DNA of 64,000 nucleotides, taken from assembly GCF_031755915.1 (NCBI RefSeq), contig NC_083382.1:11977001-12041000 (forward strand), given 5' to 3'. The DNA is from Ziziphus jujuba (lineage: Eukaryota; Streptophyta; Magnoliopsida; Rosales; Rhamnaceae). The notes below the pieces were generated by a model. The model was not told where the DNA came from, made no database searches, and was given only the letters and a program-made list of their open reading frames with translations. Below, in pieces: positions 45,254-55,550 of the stretch (position 1 is the stretch's first letter; the number at the start of each line of letters is the position of its first letter). The position numbers and the translations under genes are program-made.

Positions 45254-47808
45254 ATGAACATTTTGAAGCCAAAGCCAAACCCACAGCAACAATTGAGAGA
45301 TTGGCAGCGTAGACTCCGCCAAGAGTGCCGCAATATTGAACGTCATATTCGAGGTTATATTTTTTTTTTCGACTAACACCCAATTCCCTTTTCTTTTTTT
45401 TTGGGTGTTTTTTTGGCGTCAAATTTTTATTTTTTATTTTTTATTTATTTTCTTTTTAGGATAATTTGATTATTAGATTCACAAAGGCATAAATTTAGCT
45501 CTATGGGCTTCTGGGTATTGTTAAATTCGGGTTCTTTTGTAATGGGTTCTTTCAGATATACAAAGAGAAGAGAAAAGTGTGCAGAAAGCCATTAGAGAAG
45601 CTGCCAAGAGGAATGACATGGTCTCTGCTAAGGTACTTGCTTATGAACTTGGTTTTACACCATTTTTTTTTTTTTACTGAATAATATCTATTGAATTCCA
45701 ATAATTGTTCTGATCACTTTATCGAATTCCCATGCTTGCTTTCCACCTATAGTTCCATAAAAATATATCTTTTGCTTAAATTCAATTGAGCTGATGGTGG
45801 ACAGTAGAATTTTTGGCTATTTTTGTTTTTGATTACTCTATAGAAATTAAATTTGTACCTAATTCATGCATGGAAGAGCTATCAACACTCGCTACAAATA
45901 TGTACATTTTATAGCAAATCATGGGTTTTTGCAACTTGGTTTAAACATGGAAAATGAGGTTTTATATCTATGCTTCTGCCTACATTAGAGGACGATTATC
46001 CTAGTTTCATTGGTTTTAATTTAGCTGTGCTGTGGTTTGGCCTACTGGCTGTTGTACTTAAAAAATTTTTGCTGGTTGCACCGTAGTTTTCCTCCCTCCC
46101 TTCTTTGTTATGAATTGTCTTCGTTGCGTATCTATTTTCAGGCACTTGCAAAAGAAATTGTCAGATCAAGAAAAACAGTGACCCGTCTTTATGAAAATAA
46201 GGCACAACTCAATTCAATATCAATGCACCTTGGGGAAAGTGTTGGTACGAAGTTCTTAATTATTTTATCACCGATGGAACTTCTATTTATAAATTATTAT
46301 CCACTCATCTCTGATTTCTGTTATTGCTTATCTATGAATTTAAGCAGTGTAGTTGCATCTCTGCCTGAATGGATTATGTTCAGAATTCTATTTTAATTTG
46401 ATAGAAATTTGTTTTGATAACCAAGAGACTAATGATAGGATCATATCCAAGGTTAAGAATTTCTATAGCCTTAGTTTGATTTTAAAAGAAAATATTTTTG
46501 TCGTATTACTTGGATAGAGAGTGCATGATGGATGAAGTGAGTCGGTGAGTTGAACAACAACTTAGATTCCTCATGCAAAGAATAATCTTTTAAGACAATC
46601 TCGAGACTAGTCACATGTTCCTGTACAAAGATGACAGTCTTCATTTTGAAAATATAAGATTAACTTTCCTTTATAATATAATCCATTCCATAGAATTACC
46701 ATATTTCCGACATAGACATGAGATAGATGGTTGAGAAGATAAGATGGTTAATTTTATCACATGTCGAATTTTCATAACAAATGAACTGGGGAATTGAATC
46801 AGACAGTACTGACTATGATATTTTTATGTTGACCCATTATGAAAATTTGTTCTTTTACTTTCAAGTCTAGGCTATTGCAATGTAGGGTGCAAAAGGAACC
46901 AGTGTAATGATGTTTCTTGCATTAGGGATAAATTATCTTTATAACAGTGGTTAGTAATCTATTTTATGAATTTCTGGTAATGCTTATTGTCTGCTTGTTT
47001 TACCTCTTTTAAATTTCCTTTCTTTTAAAAAACAAATTGGTGAATCTACAGCTATTGCCCGTACTGTGGGGCATTTATCTAAGAGTGTAGATGTTATGAA
47101 GCTTGTCAATAATCTCATGAAAGCTCCAGAGGTGGCTACTACAATGCAAGAGTTCAACAAAGAAATGACCAAGGTATGCCTGTTGCTAACTTTTACTTTA
47201 TAGAGTGTAAAAATATACCTTTTTCGGTGGATAAAGTGTAGTTTTTCAAGTTATAACTGCCTTTTGTTGAGCATTTTTTTTAGCAGTGTTTTCTTTGATT
47301 AAAAAAGAATTAGCTAAGATTAATATCCAACTGAAGTTTTTACTTTCAATTTCCTATTCTTAGGTTTATTCAGCCTCTCATTTTTGTGTTCTCATATTCT
47401 ATTAATCCAATTGAGTTGTCCGTTGAAGAAACTGATTTTGTAGGCAGGGGTGATTGAGGAGATTGTAAATGATGCTGTTGACTCAGCACTAGACTCTGAG
47501 GATATGGAAGAGGAGATAGAAGAAGAGGTTGATAAGGTTTTGACTGCCATTGCTGGTGAGACTGCCGCAGAGCTTCCTGAAGCTATCAGGAAGGAGATAA
47601 TAAAACAACCTGCTCAGACATCAGAAAATGGACAGGAGGTATGTTGACCTGACTGTCGTGTAATATGAAAAGCTTTTACTTTCTGGCATTGAAGAAGCGT
47701 AACATGTTTAATTTTATATTTATAAAGGAGGAAGCAATACCCGAGGGTGTTGATGATGAGGAAGAATTGGAAGAAATAAGAGCTCGACTGGCCAAAGTAC
47801 GGTCATAA
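45254..47808 (+). CDS. VPS24: VPS24/CHMP3-type ESCRT-III subunit
   Basis: Six exons (45254-45353, 45556-45632, 46142-46244, 47052-47173, 47444-47638, 47728-47808), all with GT-AG borders and consistent phase, give 225 aa without interruption. The product is a Snf7-family protein: a basic N-terminus (NILKPKPNP), helical core with RDWQRRLRQECRNIERHIRD and LYENKAQLNSISMHLGE, then an acidic C-terminal region (DDEEELEEIRARLAKVRS) with the MIM-type end that binds VPS4. ESCRT-III polymerises on endosomal membranes to sort ubiquitinated membrane proteins into multivesicular bodies. Plant homologues begin MEKVMNIL; here that first codon is ACG (45242), so the next ATG was chosen and the protein lacks four residues. 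Introns show it was not retroposed. It is the only clean cellular gene here and lies inside a MULE-bounded block. Confidence 0.93.
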
Positions 47809-49104
47809 GTCAGAGATCAAGCCTACCATAACGTTATGGGAGAAGTTGGGCAGTGCGTTTGCATGTGGCCTCTTGAACATATTGAGATTGCGGCGCCTCT
47901 GGCCTAATTATCACTAACAAAGAGAACTTCGAGGAAGCACCCACTATATATTAGAAAGCAATGTTTTTGTGAAGTTGTGAGTTAGATGGTTATTTGTGTA
48001 ACATTGAAGTGCGGAATGTATCTTTTGTCTATACCTGATTTATAATTACCATGGTGGAAATTTGTGTTGCTCTTGAAGCATTGTAACTTTCATAATCTCA
48101 TCAACATCAATAAAAAAACGAATTTCATGAAACTGCTCATGAGAATTTTAGATTTTGTGAATGAAATGAACGGCCCTAATCTTTGTGTACTTTGATCTTG
48201 CTTGTTAAGGGCAGATCATCCCTATTTGTATGCAGAAAATCTAACAATGTGTACTTGGATCTTGATAATAGAGCTTTGGCATTAAGGATTGGGCTGGATT
48301 AAACCAGAAACTCCTGATCAGTTCTATATCCCAAATGAGCCCGGAGAGTCGATGCATATGCTTTGAACATCTTATTCACAATCTTGGAATATTATCACAG
48401 GGATTCATGGATTGTTGCCATCATTTTCATATGCTTTACAGGTGTTTGATCCATTAGGTTCTAACTGGATTTGAGATCTAACTCCATTTAATTATTTGAA
48501 AGATCCCATACAGAGGGCTTTACAAAGCCATTAAGATATGATACTATGAGCTTGCAAACAGCAATGCTCACATGACAATGACTTTCTTGGAAATAATGCT
48601 TCCTCAAAGGAAACCTTACAACTAGAAGGTTAAAAGGCATACTAGGCCAATTGTGGACTGCAATAGATTACCTTCTATCAAGTATCAAGCATTAGTTTAA
48701 GAGTTGTTTATTATACAGTAATAAGAATATTTCTTTACACAACCAAATATTTGTTCAATTTTCATTAACAATTTTAAATTGTCTGAAGTTATATTTCCGT
48801 ATAACTTAACTTGCTTGTTCGAAGTCATATTTCTGAATAAGTTAAGGATGTTTGCCTACAGACTGTTGAACATGCTATTTTTAGTACTTTGCATCCGAAT
48901 ACATCTAAAACATTTAGTCGTATAGTACTGAGTGTATCTGAAACGAAAAATTATAATGGCGGCTTATATTTTTCATTTAACAAAGATAACAATGTGGTAT
49001 TGATGTAAGGATAAGTAATTGACCTTATAGGAAATGTGTCATGTTTATTTATTAGAATTCTGTTATGCACAAACGCCTTAAGAGCTCAATTGCAAATTTT
49101 AAAA
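47809..49104. other. VPS24 3' UTR and downstream spacer
   Basis: An AATAAA signal lies near 48,108, about 300 bp after the stop. The rest to 49,104 is ordinary AT-rich sequence with no second gene. Confidence 0.55.
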
Positions 49105-49345
49105 AATTTTCCGCTTGTCGGAAATATTTCCTATAGGCGGAAAAATTTTCCTACTGGAGGAAAAATGGAGGAAAAACGTTCCTCCAGTCGGAAATCCCAT
49201 ATGAAGAAAAATTGAAGCCTCTTGATAAATTTCCGCCAGGTGGAAAAATTTTCCTCCAAGCGGAAATAGTTTTCCTCCTGTTGGAAAACATTTCCTCCAA
49301 GCGGAAATCGTTGAATAATTTTTACTCCTATTAGAAACTAATTTC
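49105..49345. repeat. GGAGGAAA/GGCGGAAA motif array, transposase 3' side
   Basis: About a dozen copies of TTTCCTCC, TTTCCGCC or their complements, many arranged as short palindromes such as TTTCCTCCAAGCGGAAA. A related array lies at 52,375-52,530 on the other side of the MULE transposase. Confidence 0.8.
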
Positions 49346-49789
49346 CTCCACTTGGAAAATCAATTTCTAATAGATTATATAAGTTAATAGTAGGGTAAAA
49401 AAAATTGGGAGTGGAGACAAATATTATATAAGATGAAGATGGAATTAACAAAAAATGTAGTGACATTTAAAATCAATAACCATTTTAAATAAAAACAAAA
49501 TTGATATATGTTTGTTTTTATTTTTAAAATCATTTGGACATTTCATAAAATGATATGTAAACTAAAGATTGAAAATCAATTCTAGAAAGCCTCTTTTCAT
49601 TTAGGATTAAATTCAAAAAAAAAAAAGATTGCTAATAAATCTTCCACCGTGGAGTAGAAAATATTATATCCAATATATGAAATAATTATCAAAACATATT
49701 AAACCATAACACTAAATTAAAACTTTCTAACTCGAAGCATAAGACAATGGATTCGTACATCTCTGCCTATAATGTCCAACACCACCGCA
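49346..49789. other. MULE non-coding spacer
   Basis: AT-rich; no gene. The transposase reading frame ends at 49,790. Confidence 0.5.
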
Positions 49790-52247
49790 TCAGCTACATC
49801 TACGTCCAATAACATCTTCACCTTCGGATGGTATGCGTTGTATCCTCGGTCTACCGACTCGCCTACGTATCCATCTTGGTGGAAGAACAATGCGACTTGC
49901 CACGTCATCCGGGACATGCCACTGTTTTTCATCTAACAAAGGATAAATGGACTCAGCATAAGCTGCACGATATGCATCCGCGGTGTAGTAATGAGAACAC
50001 ATGCCATAAGGAGCAATTTTTCGGTCTCTGCAAGCGGCAATACAATGATCACAAGGATATTGATCAAGATCGAAGACTTTGCATGAGCATGTTTTTGATT
50101 GGAGATTAACTGTACCCCTCAAACTCCCACCTTCCACAAGAAATTCATGCATATTAATGGCTTTCACACGTAGTCCGATGGACTCCAAATTTCGTAGTTT
50201 GAGTTGCTCTTCCATATAGTCAGTCACAGGCTTTGTCAATTTTGCACCTGCAGTACGTCGCTCATAAAACCACCTTTGCAGTAAATCCCGTATGTGCTCT
50301 ATTAATGCTACTATTGGCATCTCTCTAGCATCTAGCAGAATGCCATTCAAGCTTTCTGCAATATTGGTGGTCATGATAGTGTACCTTCTACATGGATAAA
50401 GAGAACGTGCCCATCTTGTAGGGTCACATGATCGAATGTACTGGGCAGCCCTACTGTTTTTTTGCCTCAATTTGCCCCATATAAAACTCAAAATCTTCAA
50501 CCAAATATGCATGTCCATTTGCTTTAATATTTCTGCTTATATGGTACGTGCACAACGCATGGTATGCATTGGGAAAAACTTTGCGTAATGCCCTTTCAAT
50601 AGCGGGGTGTCTATCACTCACAAACACCAAATCTGGAAAATCTCCGATGGCATCCTTCAGGTTTTGGAAAAACCATGTATATGCTTGCTCGTTCTCTCCA
50701 TCTCCAATGCCGAAAGCCAAAGGATATATTTGCTTATTGCCATCCATGCCCGATGCAATATACATGTACCCTTTGTATTTCCCTTTCAATGTAGTTGCAT
50801 CAACAGCCAATACGGGTCTTATGTGGGATTTAAATCCCCTAATGCTTGCTCCAATCGCCATAAAGAAATATACAAAATTGTTATTCTCGTCTGTTTTGAT
50901 ACGTGTAACAGTCCCAGGGTTCTTCGACACTAACTCATAACAGTAGGCAGGTAACTTAGCAAAATTCTCCTCAGGAGATCCCCTAACACTGTTAAGTGCA
51001 TACTCTTTACCTCTCCATGCTTTGTTGTAGCTTATATTCACCCCATATTTCTGCAAAAAATCATGTTGAATTTCTTTGGGTTTGTAAACACGTGCAATAC
51101 CTTCATATTTAGATTTGATACATTGCCCGATAACCCGGCTACTGGCTTGCTTGTGTTCTCGATGCACGATATCTAATGAGCAACTGTGTACATTATCAAA
51201 AATTCTCACAACAAATATTTCTCCATTTTTAAATGTGGTTGCACGTAGTCGCCATTTACAAGTATTTTCCAAGCATACAACCTCATACCGTTGTGTAGTT
51301 GACCGTGTCACCTTGAACTCCTTATTTTCTCGCATGCAATAGATACTCAGTTTATTCTGTAGGTCACGTTTGTTGCGAAATAATTGTCCAACTACTATGC
51401 TCTCACAGCCAGTGAACTTTGACGAAAATATGGCCATAGAACCACTTCTGTTGCTCGATGATATGTGGTCACTTGTAGCACGATGAAACCTAACATCATC
51501 AACTCCTTCATTGTTCATTTCAGGATGCATATCATTATCATTGTCCGGCAACTCATGATCAAAATCTACATCATTATGACCAACATCATCCCCTGCTGCA
51601 TTGTAATTCTCATCATGATCAATATGATGCAACTGCTCATACTCCTCGTCGTTAGGAAACCGTTCAGCATAGTCACCTCCAACATCAACTCCTTCGTGAA
51701 TGTTAAATGATGTCCAGGCCCCACGAACATCAACTTGATCTCTAAACTGAGTTTTTTGAACCATAATTTCCTGAGATGTAGCCTGAATTGGTTCAGTATC
51801 GGAAGCTTGTGGTAGACGACCGCCAATTGGAGGACAAGAAAAAGAATGAAGATTACTCCCACTATCCAAAGCAAATGCTGTTTGATGAACATTTCTACAT
51901 ACATGTTCAACTTTTGAAATCACCTCAACATACAATGGAGGCCTCATCATTGTCATCCCTCCATTCCTCACTTCTTGAAGAAAGCATTTCACATCCCTAT
52001 CACATCGTATTTCTGTAGGATCCAACTTTTCTGCACATCGTCCATATATCCATTTTAGCTTTAGCAAATATTCATTTCGATTTATCTCAATAGAATTGAA
52101 AATCTCATCCTCTAACTCTGATTTTGTGCATCTCTTGCCGACGGAAACCATTACATTTTTACCATTTCGATATTCCTAATCACCACTATAATTTTGTACC
52201 AATGTTCCATTGTATAAAACCGCAATTACAATGTCATCATCTTCCAT
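49790..52247 (-). pseudogene. MULE (mudrA-like) transposase, one frameshift and one early stop
   Basis: Minus strand. The natural start is probably ATG at 52247, but codon 24 is TAG (52178-52176). From ATG 52151 the frame encodes an N-terminal PB1-like domain, an acidic linker, a MuDR N-terminal DNA-binding domain (FKVTRSTTQRYEVVCLENTC), then the MULE catalytic domain (VLAVDATTLKGKYKG, LVFVSDRHPAIERAL, LCTYHISRNIK). The frame shifts in an A7 run near 50,465, where two segments overlap. The second segment holds TNIAESLNG, probably with the catalytic glutamate, and a SWIM zinc finger (CSCKVFDLDQYPCDHCIAAC), then a basic tail. Apart from these two lesions the protein is complete, about 780 codons, so inactivation is recent. 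It probably mobilised the surrounding inverted ends. Confidence 0.9.
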
Positions 52248-52374
52248 TTTACTACAAAATTAAATGAATAACGTTAAACTAAATCAATAAATATATAAAA
52301 TTTTGAATAATATTAAACAAACATATTAACTGTATTAAAAAAGTTGATTCTGTTTTTTTTTTTTGGGCCAAATA

Positions 52375-52530
52375 TAGCTTTTTCCTACTGGCGGAAAAAT
52401 GGAGGAAAAATGGCGGAAAACTAGAGGAAAATTGGCGGAAAATTGGAGGCAATTTGGCGGAAATTTGCGAAAACTGACAAACTGGAGGAAATTGGCGGAA
52501 ATTCATCTTTTTCGCCAAATTTCCTCCGTT
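52375..52530. repeat. GGCGGAAA/GGAGGAAA motif array, transposase 5' side
   Basis: Alternating GGCGGAAA and GGAGGAAA copies at short, regular spacing, ending with inverted TTTCGCC and TTTCCTCC copies. It mirrors the array at 49,105-49,345 and probably forms transposase-binding subterminal sequence. Confidence 0.8.
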
Positions 52531-53008
52531 TTTACTGTTTTTCGCGATTTTTCAGTTTTACACAAAATTTCTCCCATTTTCAAACCATATGCCACCTAAG
52601 TATCTTTAAAATCACATATAACATCTCATAAATCAATTTCTTGCATACCCATATCAAATAAAAAGCTTAAAAAACCCTAAACTAATAAAACTTACAAGAA
52701 AAAAGAGAAAGAGAAAAAACAAAAAAAACACATATTTCCTTACTTTCATCTAATAAGAAAAAAGATAAAATTTTTACCTGATTTTAGTTTGAGATATGAG
52801 AAAATACAAAAAAATGAGAGTGAGAGGCGATGAGATGCAAAGAGTTTAGAGAAACCCCACGAATAGTTTTGTAGAAACCCCACCCCCACGAACGGCTGTG
52901 TAGAGGAAGAAAGGAAAGGGTGTAAAAAAAATGTTTTTCGTAATTTTCAATTTTATCAAGGGTATTTTTGTCCCAAGGTGGCTAGTTTTTAAAAAAAAAA
53001 AAAATTTT
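52531..53008. other. MULE 5' non-coding region
   Basis: Non-coding sequence between the motif array and the terminal repeat, probably the promoter of the transposase, with a CCCCACGAA direct repeat at about 52,855-52,890. Confidence 0.45.
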
Positions 53009-53058
53009 GCTATTTTTCTAAAATGGAGTTGTAAGGTGGCTATTTATGGGAAAAACCC

Positions 53059-53551
53059 AAAAGTTAAAGTTACGGCCCATATTATGCTGCTGAAGGTTGG
53101 CCTTTCCGGCCTTCAGTTTGTTTTAGACTTATTTTGAATTCTTAAATAATTTTCTTTTGTTTAATTCTTATTATATTTTGGTTGAAAATCTATGATTAAT
53201 ATATTACCATGGGCATTCAGATATTACTCTGAAGGTTTGCTAACTTTTCATACAGAAACAAGAGTAACTTATTTCAAAATTTCATATATATCTTAAATAT
53301 TTTACTGGATAATATATTTTACATAGACTTTATAAACCAAATTAAGGGGCATGATGTAACATTATGTAATCTTCAATAACTTTCAGACTTCATAATGTGA
53401 ATCATCAATTAAAAAAATTAAAAAAAAGTAAGAATTTATGCACATTTAGCGGCCAAATTTATTTGGTTATTATTTTTTGGTTGAATTTACATGGAACTGT
53501 TGGTGCTTTACATATATATAAATATATTCATTTTAATGCTTGATGGAGACA

Positions 53552-53585
<34 letters not shown>

Positions 53586-53640
53586 TAATTCAAACAATAT
53601 GTATCTGGGGTATTAAAAGTATTGGCCAAGCCTTTAATTT
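53059..53640. other. Right flank of block and RLP spacer
   Basis: Resumes the spacer found at 37,515 (TACGGCCCATATTATGCTG). A (CA)n microsatellite of about 30 bp lies at 53,555-53,584. No gene. Confidence 0.65.
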
Positions 53641-54960
53641 TTCTTCTTCTTTACAATGTTTTCTTAATGACAAACCATATATATAGACTATAGCATGACA
53701 ATTACCAATCTTTTTCGGATCGTTTTTCTTTTAATTATCTTATTTGTTATATATATAATTTAGAACTATCTCTTTAATTAGCCAAAGTTTCATGTTAAAT
53801 AGCCCAGTTGACATTGATCACTGGTTATATCTCTTAGATTCTGAGTTTAACATCTAAGTATTGAAATCCCCGTTTCCAAATTTATCCAAAAAAATAAAAA
53901 AAGTAAAAAAATAAAAAAGTAAAAAAATAAAAAAATAAAAAAATAAAAAATAAAAAATAACAAATACTTGTGGGGTGAAATAGTGCTGAAACATGGAGTT
54001 AGAAAGAAAAAAAGCCTAAGTTAAAAAATATATGATCACTCTGAATTTGATTGATAAAGTTTTTCATATTGACTTTCAATGTGGTAATTTGATCGATGCA
54101 AGAATGAATTTTCCAATAATATATATTTGTTGTGATAAAAGTATTGGCCAAGATAGCCTTTAACCTTTCTTTTTCTTTACAATATTTTCTTAATGACAAG
54201 CCCTATCGATTATATTATGACAATTATCATGCTTTTTCGGATCATTTTTTTTTTAATTATCTTATTTGTTACTATAATTTTGAAGTATTTTTATTAATAA
54301 TTTACTCAAAGTTTCATGTTAAATTACCCAATTGGCAATGACAATTGGTAATAACCGTTAGGTTGTGAATTCAAAATATGGTGTTGAAATCTTCCCTTCC
54401 CAATTTCTCCCCCCAAAAAAAAAAAGTTTCATGTGGCCTCCAATGGTGTTGAAGCATGGAATCAGAGAGAAAATGCATAAGTTTAAAAATATTATTACTT
54501 TGAATTCAAGTGATAAAATTTTTCAGGTTGACTTCTAATGTTGTAATTTAATCGATATATACAAGAATGACTTTTCCAACAACATATATTTTGGGTTGTA
54601 AAAGAATGGTTCAAACCTTTTATTTTATTTTATTTTTTAACAATTGTTTTCTTAATGTCAAACCATGTAGACAATAGTATGACAATTACCAAGTATTTTA
54701 TGATCTTTTTCCCTGAATTGTTTTATTAGTTATTATAATCTAAAAGTATCTATTTTAATTGGTTCAAGTTTTACATTGGACGATCCAATTGACAATGATC
54801 ATAGATAAATCCTTAGTATTAGATTCAAATTTGGTGTTGAAATTTCTCCCTTCCCAATTTATTAAAAAACAAAAGAAAAAAAAAGAAAAAAGGAAAATGG
54901 AGCAAGGAATTAGAGAGAGAGAGAGAAAAAAAAAACTAAATTTAAAAATATCATCATTCT
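53640..54960. repeat. Array of ~460-520-bp intergenic units upstream of RLP copy 4
   Basis: Diverged copies of the unit found at 24,180-25,690, with GACAATTACCAA-like markers at 53,697, 54,219 and 54,681 and GAAGCATGGAATTAGAGAGA-like ends. A/T-rich expansions lengthen the units. No gene. Confidence 0.75.
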
Positions 54961-55079
54961 AAATTTGATGATAAAGTTTTTAAGATGACTTCCAATGTTG
55001 TAATTGATCGATGAAAGAATGTGGCTTAATTTTGATTATTACAATATTTGGAAACAAGGATGATAAATGATTTTTTTTT

Positions 55080-55550
55080 CCTTAGAAATAAGTCCTATTA
55101 GCAAAAAAATTCTAGTTCAATTGGCCAACAACTTGTTAGTTCTGTTTTCATCTATTTCTACTAATCATTTGAAATCTGCTTACCAATTGTATGAATCTCG
55201 AAAAGAAAAACGCTCCTAAAATTTATAAAAAGAACAAAAGATCATTTATTAATGTCATGATTACATTTTTTAAGCATGAAGACTATTTCAGAATCTCCTA
55301 GATGAGTGCTTAACAGAATATGTTTCTCCATATATATATTAACAGTATTTCATAGTCCAATATTAGATAATTATCTGCTAGCCCAAAACCGTATTTTGCT
55401 ATCTTTATTTCTTATTTTTTACTTTTAATTTACGGATTGACCATCTTTCCAACTCCATTGTGTTCTATAAAACTAACATCCATTTCCCTCCACATCCCTC
55501 CAACAATATCAAACATTAATATCCTTAAAAAAAAAAGAAAAAAAAATATC
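55080..55550 (+). promoter_or_regulatory. RLP copy 4 upstream region with TATA box
   Basis: Shared RLP upstream sequence; TATAAAA at 55466-55472, about 79 bp before the ATG. Confidence 0.65.

Larger units (their letters stand above)
44855..53058. mobile_element. MULE-bounded 8.2-kb block carrying VPS24 and a mudrA-like transposase
   Basis: The two ends are inverted copies: 44855-44904 and 53009-53058 match at 47 of 50 positions (GGGTTTTTCCCATAAATAGC at the right end, read inward). Inside are an intact cellular gene (VPS24, + strand), arrays of GGCGGAAA-type repeats and a MULE transposase (- strand). Flanking sequences on each side are contiguous near 37.5 kb, which supports insertion as one unit. 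A clean 9-bp target duplication is not visible, only a short shared A run. The left end also forms a separate 137-bp unit (44855-44991), so a composite origin is possible. Confidence 0.65.

Noticed and set aside
50548..50940. Plus-strand frames opposite the MULE transposase
   Set aside because: They mirror the catalytic domain on the minus strand and have no family resemblance of their own.
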